NCBI RefSeq assembly: GCF_900129095.1 | Contig: NZ_FQVA01000001.1 | Coordinates: 620,001-684,000 of the forward strand | Source: Microbulbifer donghaiensis | GTDB taxonomy: Bacteria; Pseudomonadota; Gammaproteobacteria; Pseudomonadales; Cellvibrionaceae | Direction: 5' to 3' | DNA length: 64,000 nucleotides | Shown: piece after piece, positions 37,406 to 46,088 of the stretch | Layout: every line of letters starts with the position of its first letter | Numbering within the stretch: the first letter of the stretch is position 1 | Notes under the pieces: generated by a model | Databases searched by the model: none | What the model was told of the DNA's origin: nothing | What the model saw: the letters and a program-made list of their open reading frames with translations, nothing else | Made by a program: the position numbers and the translations under genes

Positions 37406-38596
37406 TTACAGGATGCTGGCAACTGCCTTACAGAAATACTCCATATTTCCCTGACTCAGTCCGGCGATACTGATACGGCTGGAGTCGACCATATAGATAG
37501 AGTACTCCCTCTGCAGGCGCTCAACCTGCTCCGGGCTGATACCCAGGAAGGAGAACATGCCTTTTTGCCGCTGGATAAAGCTGAAGTCACCAGCGGCACC
37601 GGCAGCGGCCAGACTCTCGACGACACCGGAGCGCAGGCCATTGATGCGCTCGCGCATCTCGGTCAGCTCCGCTTCCCAGTTGGCTTTCAGGCCGGCGTCG
37701 GTGAGGATGGACTCAACGATAGCGGCACCGTGGGACGGCGGCATGGAATAGTTGCCGCGCACAACGTTCAGCATCTGGCTCTGGCCCTTGTCGGCATCGG
37801 CGCCGTTGTTGTAAATCGCCATCGCCAGGCCGACACGCTCGCGGTAAAGGCCGAAGTTCTTGGAACAGGAGGCGGCGACCAGCAACTCGGGTACCGACGC
37901 CGCCATCAGGCGCAGGCCCCAGGCGTCGTCGTCGAGACTGTCGCCAAAGCCCTGGTAAGCCATATCGATAAACGGCGTGAAGCCCTGCTTCTGCGCCATC
38001 TCCGCCAGCACCTGCCACTGTTCGCGGGAGAGGTCTGCACCGCAAGGGTTGTGGCAGCAGGCGTGGAACAGCACCAGATCGCCCTCCCCCACATTCTTCA
38101 GGGTTTCCACCATCGCGTCGAACTGCAGGCTGCTGGTAGCGCGATCGTAATAGGGATAGCTCTTGATCTGCAGGCCGGCGTTGCCCAGCAGCGGCACGTG
38201 GTTCGCCCACGTGGGGTCGCTGACCCAGATTGTGGCGCCCGGCTTGGCGCGATTGGTAAATTCCGCCAGCACGCGCAGCGCACCGCAGCCGCCGGGAGTC
38301 TGGGCCGAGCGCACGCGCCCGGCCAGCAGCGCCGGGTGATCCGCGCCCAGAATCAGCTCCTGCATGGCCGTGTTAAAACCGGGGGTGCCAGCCGGACCGA
38401 TATAGGCCTTGGTTTCTTCGCTCTGCAGCAGGCGCGTCTCCGCTTCTTTTACCGCCTGCAGCACCGCGGTGTGCCCCGCCTCATCCTTGTAGACACCTAC
38501 CCCCAAATCAATCTTATTGGGGTTTTCGTCGGCGCGGTAACTGGCCAGCAGACCCAGGATCGGATCCGGCGGAAGACTGCTCAGGTGCTCAAACAT
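37406..38596 (-). CDS. Aromatic amino acid / aspartate aminotransferase (class I)
   Basis: A PLP enzyme of 396 residues in the TyrB/AspC group. The N-terminus MFEHLSSLPPDPILGL fits starting at ATG 38596. Hallmarks are NKIDLGVGVYKDE, HACCHNPCGADL, and the PLP lysine in AASCSKNFGLYRERVG. It would interconvert tyrosine and phenylalanine with their 2-oxo acids. It thus feeds 4-hydroxyphenylpyruvate toward the homogentisate pathway encoded just beyond the MarR gene, or acts in biosynthesis with the DAHP synthase. No 4-hydroxyphenylpyruvate dioxygenase gene is present in the window. Confidence 0.93.
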   Translation of the reverse strand: MFEHLSSLPPDPILGLLASYRADENPNKIDLGVGVYKDEAGHTAVLQAVKEAETRLLQSEETKAYIGPAGTPGFNTAMQELILGADHPALLAGRVRSAQTPGGCGALRVLAEFTNRAKPGATIWVSDPTWANHVPLLGNAGLQIKSYPYYDRATSSLQFDAMVETLKNVGEGDLVLFHACCHNPCGADLSREQWQVLAEMAQKQGFTPFIDMAYQGFGDSLDDDAWGLRLMAASVPELLVAASCSKNFGLYRERVGLAMAIYNNGADADKGQSQMLNVVRGNYSMPPSHGAAIVESILTDAGLKANWEAELTEMRERINGLRSGVVESLAAAGAAGDFSFIQRQKGMFSFLGISPEQVERLQREYSIYMVDSSRISIAGLSQGNMEYFCKAVASIL

Positions 38597-38631
38597 CACA
38601 AAACTCCTTCTACTATATTCACTCGTTCGTG

Positions 38632-38794
38632 GAGGAACCGCTGAAAAAAACGTAGCGAGCGAGTGGCTGGTGGCGGCCGCCGGAGCGCAACAAGCGGAGT
38701 GTACACAGAGTACATGAGCATTGTTACCGGGCTGGCGCACCAGCACCGCCGGACGCCGCCAGGCGCACGCGCAGTAGTTTTTCAGCGGTTCCTC
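38632..38794. repeat. 163-bp interrupted inverted repeat between aminotransferase and marR
   Basis: GAGGAACCGCTGAAAAA (38632-38648) and TTTTTCAGCGGTTCCTC (38778-38794) are perfect 17-bp inverted repeats. The GC-rich interior has further self-complementarity (GCTGGTG near 38666 with CACCAGC near 38739) and a near-palindrome GTGTACACAGAGTACA. The right arm reaches the last codons of marR. It looks like a REP/MITE-type intergenic element. Confidence 0.65.
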
Positions 38795-39305
38795 AATCGA
38801 TCAGGCCGCGCTCGGCCCATGCCTGGGCGCGATCCATCAGCTTTTCAATAATGCTGTCCAGTTGCTGGCGCTCTTCCGCAGACAGAGATCCCATCAGGTC
38901 ATTCTCGTACTGCTGCGCCAGCGGCACTATGCGCTCGTAGACGTCTCGCCCCAGCTCCGACAGGTTCAGAACCTGCCGGCGACGATCTGCCGGATCCTCG
39001 CTGCGGGTGATGTAATCGTTCTTCAGCAGCGAGGACACGGCGCGACTGATCGCCACCTTGTCCATCGCCGTCTGCTCCACCAGTTCGGCAGCCGACAGGT
39101 CCGGGAAGCGCCCCAGGATGGCCATCACCCGCCAGGCGGGAATGGTCAGATCGAAGCGCGCACCATAAGCTTGGGCGATGGCATTGCTCACCCGGTTCGA
39201 CAGTACCGACAGCCGATAGGGCAAAAACTTTTCCAGGCGCAAATCGTCGCGCGCTACCTCCAGGCTCTCCGCATTGGAATGGGGCGCATTGTTATCAATT
39301 GTCAT
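38793..39305 (-). CDS. MarR family transcriptional regulator of homogentisate catabolism
   Basis: A 170-residue MarR protein with a winged helix (about 50-120: LTIPAWRVMAILGRFPDLS, MDKVAISRAVSSLLKND, and the wing DPADRRRQVLNLS) between dimerisation helices. It diverges from hmgA-fahA-maiA, and two palindromes resembling MarR operators lie in the shared promoter region. Repression of the homogentisate genes until an aromatic intermediate accumulates is the likely job. Confidence 0.92.
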   Translation of the reverse strand: MTIDNNAPHSNAESLEVARDDLRLEKFLPYRLSVLSNRVSNAIAQAYGARFDLTIPAWRVMAILGRFPDLSAAELVEQTAMDKVAISRAVSSLLKNDYITRSEDPADRRRQVLNLSELGRDVYERIVPLAQQYENDLMGSLSAEERQQLDSIIEKLMDRAQAWAERGLID

Positions 39306-39345
39306 GGCTGTTCACACACCTGCTTTCTGCTCGGAGTTGTATCAG

Positions 39346-39382
39346 GTTACAAATGTAACTAACATTGGTTTCAATTGTAACC
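39346..39382. promoter_or_regulatory. Two MarR-type operator palindromes
   Basis: GTTACA-AA-TGTAAC (39346-39359) and GGTTTCAATTGTAACC (39367-39382, one mismatched pair) share the GTTACA/TGTAAC half-site. Their centres are 22 bp apart, two helical turns. They lie 41-77 bp upstream of the marR start and about 200 bp upstream of hmgA, so they could control both directions. Confidence 0.62.
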
Positions 39383-39576
39383 ACTGCCACCGGAATTTTT
39401 CTCCGGCAAGGTTGCAGGTCATCAGACAAAATCGGTCGCGTATTATACGGCTTTGCGCGCCATTTTTGGTATCCAAATCCCGCCGCTGCGCTAAATTTTT
39501 GCGCACGTGCCCGGCGGCTATAGAGCAGTTGCTGCCCGGCAATTGCCGTCGCTTCATCTAATTGCGAGATAGCCCG

Positions 39577-40713
39577 ATGAAAAACTGGATCAACTTCCCC
39601 CGTGTCGAAGGGGAAACCAGCCGGCAGGCCCACGCTGATTTTCCCGCGAACACCTATGAGCGCGAGATGGGCAAAGAGGGCTTCTTCGGCCCCGCCACCC
39701 ACTTCTATCACCGCCACCCGCCGACGGGCTGGAGTAATTTCGAGGGGCCGCTGCGGCCGCACGCCTTCGACAGCACCAAGATGGTCCACCAGGGCAACAG
39801 CCCCTGGGATCACAAGCCGATTGTGCAAAACAGCGACAGCCTGGTGGCGCTGTGGACCTGCCATGAGGCCATGGATCACCTGGTGCGCAATGCCGATGGC
39901 GACCAGCTGCTGTTCGTCCACAACGGCAGCGGTGATCTCTACTGCGACTTCGGCCACCTGCACATTCGCGACGGCGACTACATCATGCTGCCGCGCGGCA
40001 CCATGTGGCGACTGGAGCCCTTCGATGACGAGCCGCTGGAGCTGTTGATGGTGGAAGCCACCGGCAGCCACTTCCAGCTGCCGGAAAAGGGACTGGTCGG
40101 CCCTCACGCAATCTTCGACCCGGCCATACTGGATGTGCCGAGTATCGACGACAAGTTCCGCGCGCAGCAGACCGAGGATGAGTGGCCGGTCAGGGTAAAG
40201 GCCCGCCAGCAGGTCTCGACGATCACCTACCCGTTCAATCCGCTGGACGCGGTCGGCTGGAAAGGCGACAACCTGGCGGTGCGTATCAACTGGCGGGACA
40301 TCCGCCCGCTGATGAGCCACAGGTACCACCTGCCGCCATCCGCGCACACGACCTTCGTGGCCCGCGGTTTCGTGGTGTGCACTTTTGCGCCGCGCCCGAT
40401 CGAGAGCGACCCCGGCGCATTGAAAGTCCCCTTCTTCCACAACAACGATGACTTCGACGAACTGATTTTCTATCACCGCGGCGACTTCTTCAGTCGCGAC
40501 AATATCTACCCGGGTATGCTGACCCTGCACCCGATGGGCTTCACCCACGGCCCGCATCCGAAGGCCTTTGCCGCCGGCGCCAAACACGCCAAGAAGGAAA
40601 CCGATGAAGTCGCGGTCATGCTCGACAGCCGTACGCCCTGGAACATCCTGCCGGATGCCCACGCGGTCGAGTTGCCTGAGTACGTGGATAGCTGGGCGCA
40701 GCCGCACGATTAG
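39577..40713 (+). CDS. hmgA: Homogentisate 1,2-dioxygenase (short bacterial form)
   Basis: The 378-residue ring-cleaving dioxygenase opens homogentisate to maleylacetoacetate. It is the short cupin form known from Shewanella-like bacteria rather than the roughly 430-residue Pseudomonas form. Iron-ligand region features are GFTHGPHPKAF and FDELIFYHRGDFFSRDN; the N-terminal cupin has LLFVHNGSGDLYCDFG and LPRGTMWRLEP. The ATG at 39577 fits; a TTG at 39562 would add five residues. It heads hmgA-fahA-maiA. Confidence 0.93.
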   Translation: MKNWINFPRVEGETSRQAHADFPANTYEREMGKEGFFGPATHFYHRHPPTGWSNFEGPLRPHAFDSTKMVHQGNSPWDHKPIVQNSDSLVALWTCHEAMDHLVRNADGDQLLFVHNGSGDLYCDFGHLHIRDGDYIMLPRGTMWRLEPFDDEPLELLMVEATGSHFQLPEKGLVGPHAIFDPAILDVPSIDDKFRAQQTEDEWPVRVKARQQVSTITYPFNPLDAVGWKGDNLAVRINWRDIRPLMSHRYHLPPSAHTTFVARGFVVCTFAPRPIESDPGALKVPFFHNNDDFDELIFYHRGDFFSRDNIYPGMLTLHPMGFTHGPHPKAFAAGAKHAKKETDEVAVMLDSRTPWNILPDAHAVELPEYVDSWAQPHD

Positions 40714-40750
40714 CGAGCACCGCTCGCTGTGCGGTAGCGCGACCGGCCAT

Positions 40751-40816
40751 GGGCCGAAGGCGCCGTGAATACCTGGAGCGGCCGGACTGGCCGGGCCGGC
40801 ATTAGCTCCAGGGATG
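40751..40816. repeat. Second copy of the putA-downstream repeat interior
   Basis: GGGCCGAAGGCGCCGTGAAT, then CCTGGAGCGGCCGGA and CCAGGGATG correspond in order to 3979-4041 with scattered changes. The long terminal inverted repeats of the first copy are absent here. It lies in the 153-bp gap between hmgA and fahA, preceded by a small hairpin at 40712-40728. Confidence 0.62.
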
Positions 40817-40866
40817 GCTGCTTGAAATGAAACATTTTTAGGCAGTAAGAAAAGGATCAAAGAACA

Positions 40867-41853
40867 ATGAAACTCGCTTCCCTCAAAAAAGGCCGCGACG
40901 GCGAATTGATCGTCGTCTCCCGCGACCTGGGTCGCTACTGTGGGGCCGCCGATATTGCACCCACTCTGCAGGCGGCACTGGACGAGTGGGATATCGCACA
41001 ACCGAAACTCGAAGCCCGTTTCGAGGCCCTGCAGGATGAGCAGATAACCAGCTTTCCGTTCACCCCCGCCGAATGCCACAGCCCCCTGCCCCGCGCCTAT
41101 CACTGGGCCGACGGCAGTGCCTACGTGAACCATGTGGAACTGGTGCGCAAGGCCCGCGGTGCCGATATGCCGGAGTCATTCTGGACGGATCCGCTGATGT
41201 ACCAGGGCGGCTCCGACACCTTTCTCGGACCCACCGAGGAAATCGCCATGCCCAGCACCGACTGGGGCATCGACTTCGAGGCGGAAGTGGCCGTTGTCAC
41301 CACAGACGTGCCGATGGGCATCAGTGCGGCAAAGGCCGAGGACAGCATTCGCCTGCTGATGCTGGTCAACGACGTATCCCTGCGCAACCTGATCCCGGGC
41401 GAACTGGCCAAAGGCTTTGGCTTTTACCAGTCCAAACCCTCCAGCGCATTTTCCCCGGTGGCAGTGACGCCCGATGAACTTGGCCATCATTGGCGGGGTG
41501 GTATGGTACACCTGCCGCTGCATGCGATTCTGAACGGCGAGAAAATCGGCTCCCCCAACGCCGGCGTGGACATGACCTTCAATTTTCCACAACTGATTGC
41601 CCACGCCGCCAAGAGCCGCCCGCTGGGTGCCGGTACCATTATCGGCTCCGGAACCGTCTCGAATGTGGACCGCGCGGCGGGCTCCTGCTGCCTGGCGGAA
41701 GTCCGGATGCTGGAGATCATCGCCGACGGCAAAGCGAAAACACCATTCATGCAGTTCGGTGATCAGATCGAGATCGCCATGTACGATGAAAATGACAGCG
41801 ACATCTTCGGCACCATTCATCAGCGAGTGGTGCAATACGTAAATCCCCAATAA
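40867..41853 (+). CDS. fahA: Fumarylacetoacetate hydrolase
   Basis: A protein of 328 residues catalysing the last step of homogentisate breakdown, giving fumarate and acetoacetate. Fold and metal-site segments are PRAYHWADGSAYVNH, GSDTFLGPTEEIAMP, WGIDFEAEVAVV (acidic metal ligands) and the GTIIGSGTVSN segment. An adenine-rich stretch with AAGGA lies ahead of the ATG. Middle gene of the cluster, 31 bp before maiA. Confidence 0.93.
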   Translation: MKLASLKKGRDGELIVVSRDLGRYCGAADIAPTLQAALDEWDIAQPKLEARFEALQDEQITSFPFTPAECHSPLPRAYHWADGSAYVNHVELVRKARGADMPESFWTDPLMYQGGSDTFLGPTEEIAMPSTDWGIDFEAEVAVVTTDVPMGISAAKAEDSIRLLMLVNDVSLRNLIPGELAKGFGFYQSKPSSAFSPVAVTPDELGHHWRGGMVHLPLHAILNGEKIGSPNAGVDMTFNFPQLIAHAAKSRPLGAGTIIGSGTVSNVDRAAGSCCLAEVRMLEIIADGKAKTPFMQFGDQIEIAMYDENDSDIFGTIHQRVVQYVNPQ

Positions 41854-41884
41854 TTCCTCCCATAACAAACAGGACGAGAAATAA

Positions 41885-42514
41885 ATGGAACTACACGGCT
41901 ACTTCCGCTCCTCCGCCAGTTACCGCGTGCGCATCGCCCTCAACCTGAAAGGCCTGCAGTACGACTACCAGCCGGTGAATCTGCTGAAAGGCGAACAGCG
42001 CGGTGACGAGCACCGCAAACTGAATCCGCAGGGCCTGGTACCGGCACTGGTGGATGGCACCACCATCCTGACCCAGTCCCTGGCGATTCTGGAATGGCTC
42101 GACGATCAGTACCCGGAGCCGGCGCTACTGCCCAAAGACCCGCTGGCCCGCGCCAGAGTGCGCGCCATGGCCTACGGCATCGCCTGCGACATACAGCCGA
42201 TACAGAACCTGCGTGTACTTCAATACCTTCAGTCCGAGTACGGCATCAGCGATGAGGAAAAAGTGAATTGGATCCGCCACTGGATTCACGAGGGCTTCAG
42301 CGCGCTGGAGCAACAGCTGGACCCAACCCCCTTTGCCGCCGGCGACCAGCCGGGACTGTTTGAGTGCTGCCTGATCCCGCAGATTTACAGCGCAGAGCGT
42401 TTCGGTATGGATATCGCCGAGTACCCGGCCATTCACCGCACTATGCTCGCCTGCAACGAAATTCCGGCGTTTGTGGAAGCGCGCCCGGAAAATCAGCCGG
42501 ACAGCACCCTTTAA
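41885..42514 (+). CDS. maiA: Maleylacetoacetate isomerase (zeta-class glutathione transferase)
   Basis: The 209-residue zeta-class GST isomerises maleylacetoacetate to fumarylacetoacetate with glutathione. The zeta signature SSASYRVRIALNLKGL (with SSxSxRVRIAL active-site serines) starts at about residue 9; NPQGLVPALVDG and TQSLAILEWLDDQ follow. It completes hmgA-fahA-maiA. A hairpin follows at 42533-42555 (CCCTCGCTC-TGCCT-GAGTGAGGG) with no T-run. Confidence 0.95.
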   Translation: MELHGYFRSSASYRVRIALNLKGLQYDYQPVNLLKGEQRGDEHRKLNPQGLVPALVDGTTILTQSLAILEWLDDQYPEPALLPKDPLARARVRAMAYGIACDIQPIQNLRVLQYLQSEYGISDEEKVNWIRHWIHEGFSALEQQLDPTPFAAGDQPGLFECCLIPQIYSAERFGMDIAEYPAIHRTMLACNEIPAFVEARPENQPDSTL

Positions 42515-42532
42515 CGTCCCCTCCAGATAGCG

Positions 42533-42555
42533 CCCTCGCTCTGCCTGAGTGAGGG
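42533..42555 (+). terminator. Hairpin after maiA
   Basis: CCCTCGCTC-TGCCT-GAGTGAGGG gives a stem with one mismatch 19 bases beyond the maiA stop; only TCTGCTT follows. A weak terminator candidate. The rest of the 287-bp gap to the SDR shows nothing else. Confidence 0.4.
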
Positions 42556-42801
42556 TCTGCTTAAAAGTCAGCGTGTGCTGAGTCAACCTGCCGCAACCGT
42601 TGAGTTCTTGGCTACGCTATATACGCCATGGAGGAAAGCGTTTGGCAGTTCATATGCCAGACAGGCATACCAACATCTTTAAAAATTCTATTCCGGTGGT
42701 ATTAGGCAAATTTCCTGCAGTTTTCGCCATGGCAGGTGGCGTCGATGATCCTTACGCTTTGCAATCATTATCAAGCAACGCAACTCGAGCGAGGAATCAG
42801 C

Positions 42802-43545
42802 ATGAGTGAGAATATTGCGAATAAAGTGGTAGTAATTACTGGCGCCAGCAGCGGACTGGGTGAGGCGACAGCCCGACACCTTGCCAGCCTCGGCGCAAAG
42901 GTCGTGCTCGGCGCCCGCCGCGCCGACAAGCTCGAGAAAATCGCCGGCGAAATCCGCACTGCCGGCGGAGAGGCGGAATACCTGAAGACGGATGTAACTG
43001 TCCCCAGCGAAGTACAGGCGCTTGTTGACAAGGCGGTCAGTGCCTATGGACGCCTGGATGTCATCATCAACAATGCCGGTTTGATGGCGATAGCGCCGAT
43101 CTCCGAACTTAAGGTTGATGAGTGGGACCGCATGATTGATATCAATATCAAGGGCGTGCTCTACGGCGTCGCCGCGGCGCTGCCGGTCTTTCAACAACAG
43201 AAGAGTGGTCACTTCATCAATATCTCCTCGGTCGCCGGTATCAAGGTATTTAGTCCGGGCGGCACTGTCTACAGTGGAACAAAGTACGCGGTGCGGGCAA
43301 TCAGTGATGGACTGCGCCATGAGGTCGGCGGCGACATTCGCACCACCACTATCGAACCGGGCGCGGTTGAATCCGAACTCAAGTACGGCAGTTCACACCA
43401 GGAGAGCGCCGACATGCTGGGAGCTTTCTATCAACTGGCCATCCCGTCGGACTCGGTCGCCCGTGCCATTGCTTATGCCATCGAGCAACCCGCCAACGTG
43501 GACATCAATGAAATCGTGCTGCGACCGACAGTCCAGGATTTCTAA
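42802..43545 (+). CDS. Short-chain dehydrogenase/reductase (YdfG-like)
   Basis: A classical SDR of 247 residues: [16 protein letters not shown] for NAD(P), the NNAG motif within INNAGLMA, the catalytic serine in ISSVAG, and [10 protein letters not shown] with tyrosine and lysine. ATG 42802 has GAGGAA seven bases upstream. It resembles the serine/3-hydroxy acid dehydrogenase-like SDRs often annotated in bacteria. Transcribed alone; substrate unknown. Confidence 0.9.
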   Translation: MSENIANKVVVITGASSGLGEATARHLASLGAKVVLGARRADKLEKIAGEIRTAGGEAEYLKTDVTVPSEVQALVDKAVSAYGRLDVIINNAGLMAIAPISELKVDEWDRMIDINIKGVLYGVAAALPVFQQQKSGHFINISSVAGIKVFSPGGTVYSGTKYAVRAISDGLRHEVGGDIRTTTIEPGAVESELKYGSSHQESADMLGAFYQLAIPSDSVARAIAYAIEQPANVDINEIVLRPTVQDF

Positions 43546-43713
43546 ACGTCTCTCGAGTTCCTCAGGAACATTCCCTTTGTCCGAAGGGGACGGCCCGGCT
43601 TCGTCCACATGAGTCAAGTGCGGTGCGCGATCGATCAAGGACAGAAGATTGCGCCCAGTAAAAGATTACTTTCGACGCAATAAGTGATCTACCGCGCACA
43701 TTGTCGACTCTGC

Positions 43714-44688
43714 TCAGGAGTTTTTGGTCTCCACACGCAGTGGCTCCTTGAATGTCAGGGTGCGGTATGGGAATGGAATCTCGATGCCGGCCTCATTAAG
43801 GGCTTTCTTTACTGCAGTGACCACTTCACCGGTGGACTCACGTATCGCCAGCGGGGTCGAGCCGGTCCACCAGGTGATTTCAATATCGACGCTGCTGTCG
43901 CCGAAGCCGTGGGGAAAAATCTGAATCGGATCGTCGTCGCGCACTGACTTGCAGGATTCCACCGCTTTTTTGATCACGCCCACCGAGCGGCTCACATCTT
44001 CATGGTAGGCCACCCCGGCGATGATACTGATCCTGCGCTTAACGCGATCGGTAAGTATCTCGCAAGGGTTCTTGAACAGAAAAAGATTGGGCACCACGAC
44101 AAGCTCGCCGGTCAGCTTGCGTATCATGGTGTTGCGCACCTCGACAGATTCCACCCGCCCCACAATGCCCTCGCACTGGATCACATCCCCCTCCTCAAAC
44201 GGGAAGTTCCACAGAATCTGAATCCCGGCGAAAAAGTTCTCGATGATATCCCTGAAAGCGAGGCCAATCGCGACTGACAGCAGGCCCACGGCCCCCAACG
44301 CCTTGCTCGGCGTAAAGTCCGGAAAGAGAATCATTGCCGCAAACAGCAGGCCAAAGAACCAGATGACGATGGTGAGCAGGCGAGCGAACAGGTCCCGCAG
44401 GGACTTGCGCGAGGTAGTACGCTGGAACAGCCGGGCACCAAAGTGGCGCAGTAAAAACACTACGACCCAGGTAAATATGACCACCGTCAATGCGGCAATC
44501 ATATAGGGCGTGTGCGCGAGAAAATTCTCCCAAACCTGATCGAACGACTTGACCACGGTCCCGGCGGCTTCGGATACCGCTTCCGGGGTGATTTCCTCTA
44601 ACGCGGATTCCTGTTCGTCTTTCTGCTGCAACTGTGGATTCAGCCGAAAAGACACCAGTTTGAAAAGGGGCGATAAAAATTCATTCAC
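43714..44688 (-). CDS. MscS family mechanosensitive channel
   Basis: The 324-residue protein has two predicted outer helices (about 62-85 and 105-125) and the pore-lining helix (SKALGAVGLLSVAIGLAFRD) with the glycine/alanine packing of MscS TM3. The Sm-like beta domain follows (NFPFEEGDVIQCEGIVG, VVVPNLFLF) and then the mixed C-terminal domain. It begins at a GTG that overlaps the stop of a 29-codon upstream frame. It releases ions on hypo-osmotic shock, useful in a marine bacterium. Confidence 0.92.
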   Translation of the reverse strand: MNEFLSPLFKLVSFRLNPQLQQKDEQESALEEITPEAVSEAAGTVVKSFDQVWENFLAHTPYMIAALTVVIFTWVVVFLLRHFGARLFQRTTSRKSLRDLFARLLTIVIWFFGLLFAAMILFPDFTPSKALGAVGLLSVAIGLAFRDIIENFFAGIQILWNFPFEEGDVIQCEGIVGRVESVEVRNTMIRKLTGELVVVPNLFLFKNPCEILTDRVKRRISIIAGVAYHEDVSRSVGVIKKAVESCKSVRDDDPIQIFPHGFGDSSVDIEITWWTGSTPLAIRESTGEVVTAVKKALNEAGIEIPFPYRTLTFKEPLRVETKNS

Positions 44689-44774
44689 CGGGTTTGCGCC
44701 CCAACGCTATCTTCAACGATATCTTCCAGTCGTATCCGCTTTTGCAGAAACCGCTGCGACTCCTCGAACGACAT
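44685..44774 (-). CDS. Possible 29-residue upstream peptide coupled to the MscS gene
   Basis: An ATG at 44774 with GGAGG nine bases upstream opens a 29-codon frame (MSFEESQRFLQKRIR...). Its TGA overlaps the GTG start of the channel gene (GTGA). The product is charged and helical in character and has no recognised family. Coupling geometry and ribosome site are the only support; an in-frame TAG at 44799 rules out a longer protein. Confidence 0.35.
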   Translation of the reverse strand: MSFEESQRFLQKRIRLEDIVEDSVGAQTR

Positions 44775-45029
44775 CCCGTCGGCCCTCCATGGCCGATGCT
44801 ATGAGCGCCAGTAGTTGACGGCACAATCTTCGAGCCGCCCGCCGACTAACCAGGAAAAAACACGGGAGGACTGTACGCCCGCCAATGCCAGCGCCCCACC
44901 TGTGTTGACCTATGAATCCGGCTCATAATTATAGCCGTGAGACCTCCTGCACTGCCTTGACTGCGGCGTCCATACTGCCCGAAATCGATCGCGCCGGTGG
45001 CCAAACCGACATGAACCTCCTCCGGGCAT

Positions 45030-45561
45030 TCAGGACCGCGGCAGCTGCGCCAATAGGAAGTCACGCATGTTTTCGCCCATCAGTTTGCGGATCTCACCTT
45101 CGGTGAATCCCTGTTTCAGCATTTCCTCGGTCAACACGCCCAATTCGCCGGCATCGAAAGCAACTTCAACGGCACCGTCACAATCTGAACCCAGGGCAAC
45201 GCGCTCCAAGCCAACGAGCCCGATGGCACAACGTGCGGTCTTGACGATCTGTCGCGCCGCCCCGCGGCAGTTCCACATGGCCGCAATCCGCCTCTACGGC
45301 GATATCTCAGGCCCATAGGAAGCTGTCAGCACGTAAGTCGCCGATGAGCAGGGTTTTGTGCAGAATAGCGGCCTTCTCAGCCAGCGGTGGATATACGCCC
45401 CTCAGACGCTTGTCCATTTTCGGCTCGACGCCGGGCAACAGCAGCCACTTCCAGCCGGCGAACAAAACCAGAACAACAAGTGTCAAAGCCACATAGAGTT
45501 TTTTAGCACTGACCACCGCACCAGTATTCGTTATTGGTTTTGGCCGACCATCAGTGCTCAC
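45030..45561 (-). pseudogene. Decayed M19 (renal) dipeptidase, internally deleted
   Basis: The upstream part (45561-45307) encodes an N-terminal membrane anchor and the start of an M19 dipeptidase (LRGVYPPLAEKAAILHKTLLIGD) and then stops. The downstream part (about 45278-45030) resumes with the C-terminal end (ERVALGSDCDGAV, EEMLKQGFTEGEIRKLMGEN). Roughly 200 residues between, including most metal ligands, are missing. The first metal motif, normally HAD, reads RAD. A frame break and deletion make this a pseudogene. The 44775-45029 stretch beyond it shows no gene. Confidence 0.8.
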
Positions 45562-45605
45562 CAGCAGAAAAGAATGTCCAAATTAAAACCAGTCGAGGAT
45601 TATCT

Positions 45606-46079
45606 GTGACAGCAATCTACCGCCTTCCCTGGCTTCTAATACTTGCCGTCCTGCTCAGCGGATGCGCGGTACTCTCGCCGAACTTTCAGAAACCGGAAGT
45701 GGAGATTACCTCACTGGAACCACTGCCAGCGGGCCCGGGTAACGATCTGCGTTTCCGCATTCACCTGCGGGTATTCAACCCCAACAATTCAGAGCTGGCA
45801 CTGTCCGGGCTCTATTACACCCTGAGTCTCGCCGGCAATAAGGTGATTACCGGCACATCCAGCAATCTGCCGCCCATTGCGCCTTACGGGCAGGACAATA
45901 TTACGGTGGATGCGACGGCCAGTCTGGTGGGATCAATTTTTGCAGCCGCAGAGCTGATCGGCAGCCGCATGGATACGGTGCCTTATGAACTGGAAGCGAA
46001 ACTGGGTTTGCGCCGGTCGATAGTGCCGTCGATTACTGTACGCCGGCGCGGTGAGATACGCCTGGCTCAGTACCGCTAA
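45606..46079 (+). CDS. LEA type 2 (WHy-domain) lipoprotein
   Basis: A 157-residue lipoprotein: the GTG at 45606 has GAGGAT upstream, and the signal ends in the lipobox LLSGC (cysteine about 20). The mature part is a LEA_2/WHy domain, with LRFRIHLRVFNPNNSELALSG, the typical membrane-near strand region, and NLPPIAPYGQDNITV. Such proteins are linked to desiccation or cell-envelope stress, but no biochemical role is established for the bacterial forms. Confidence 0.85.
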   Translation: MTAIYRLPWLLILAVLLSGCAVLSPNFQKPEVEITSLEPLPAGPGNDLRFRIHLRVFNPNNSELALSGLYYTLSLAGNKVITGTSSNLPPIAPYGQDNITVDATASLVGSIFAAAELIGSRMDTVPYELEAKLGLRRSIVPSITVRRRGEIRLAQYR

Positions 46080-46088
46080 TCAGCGTTT

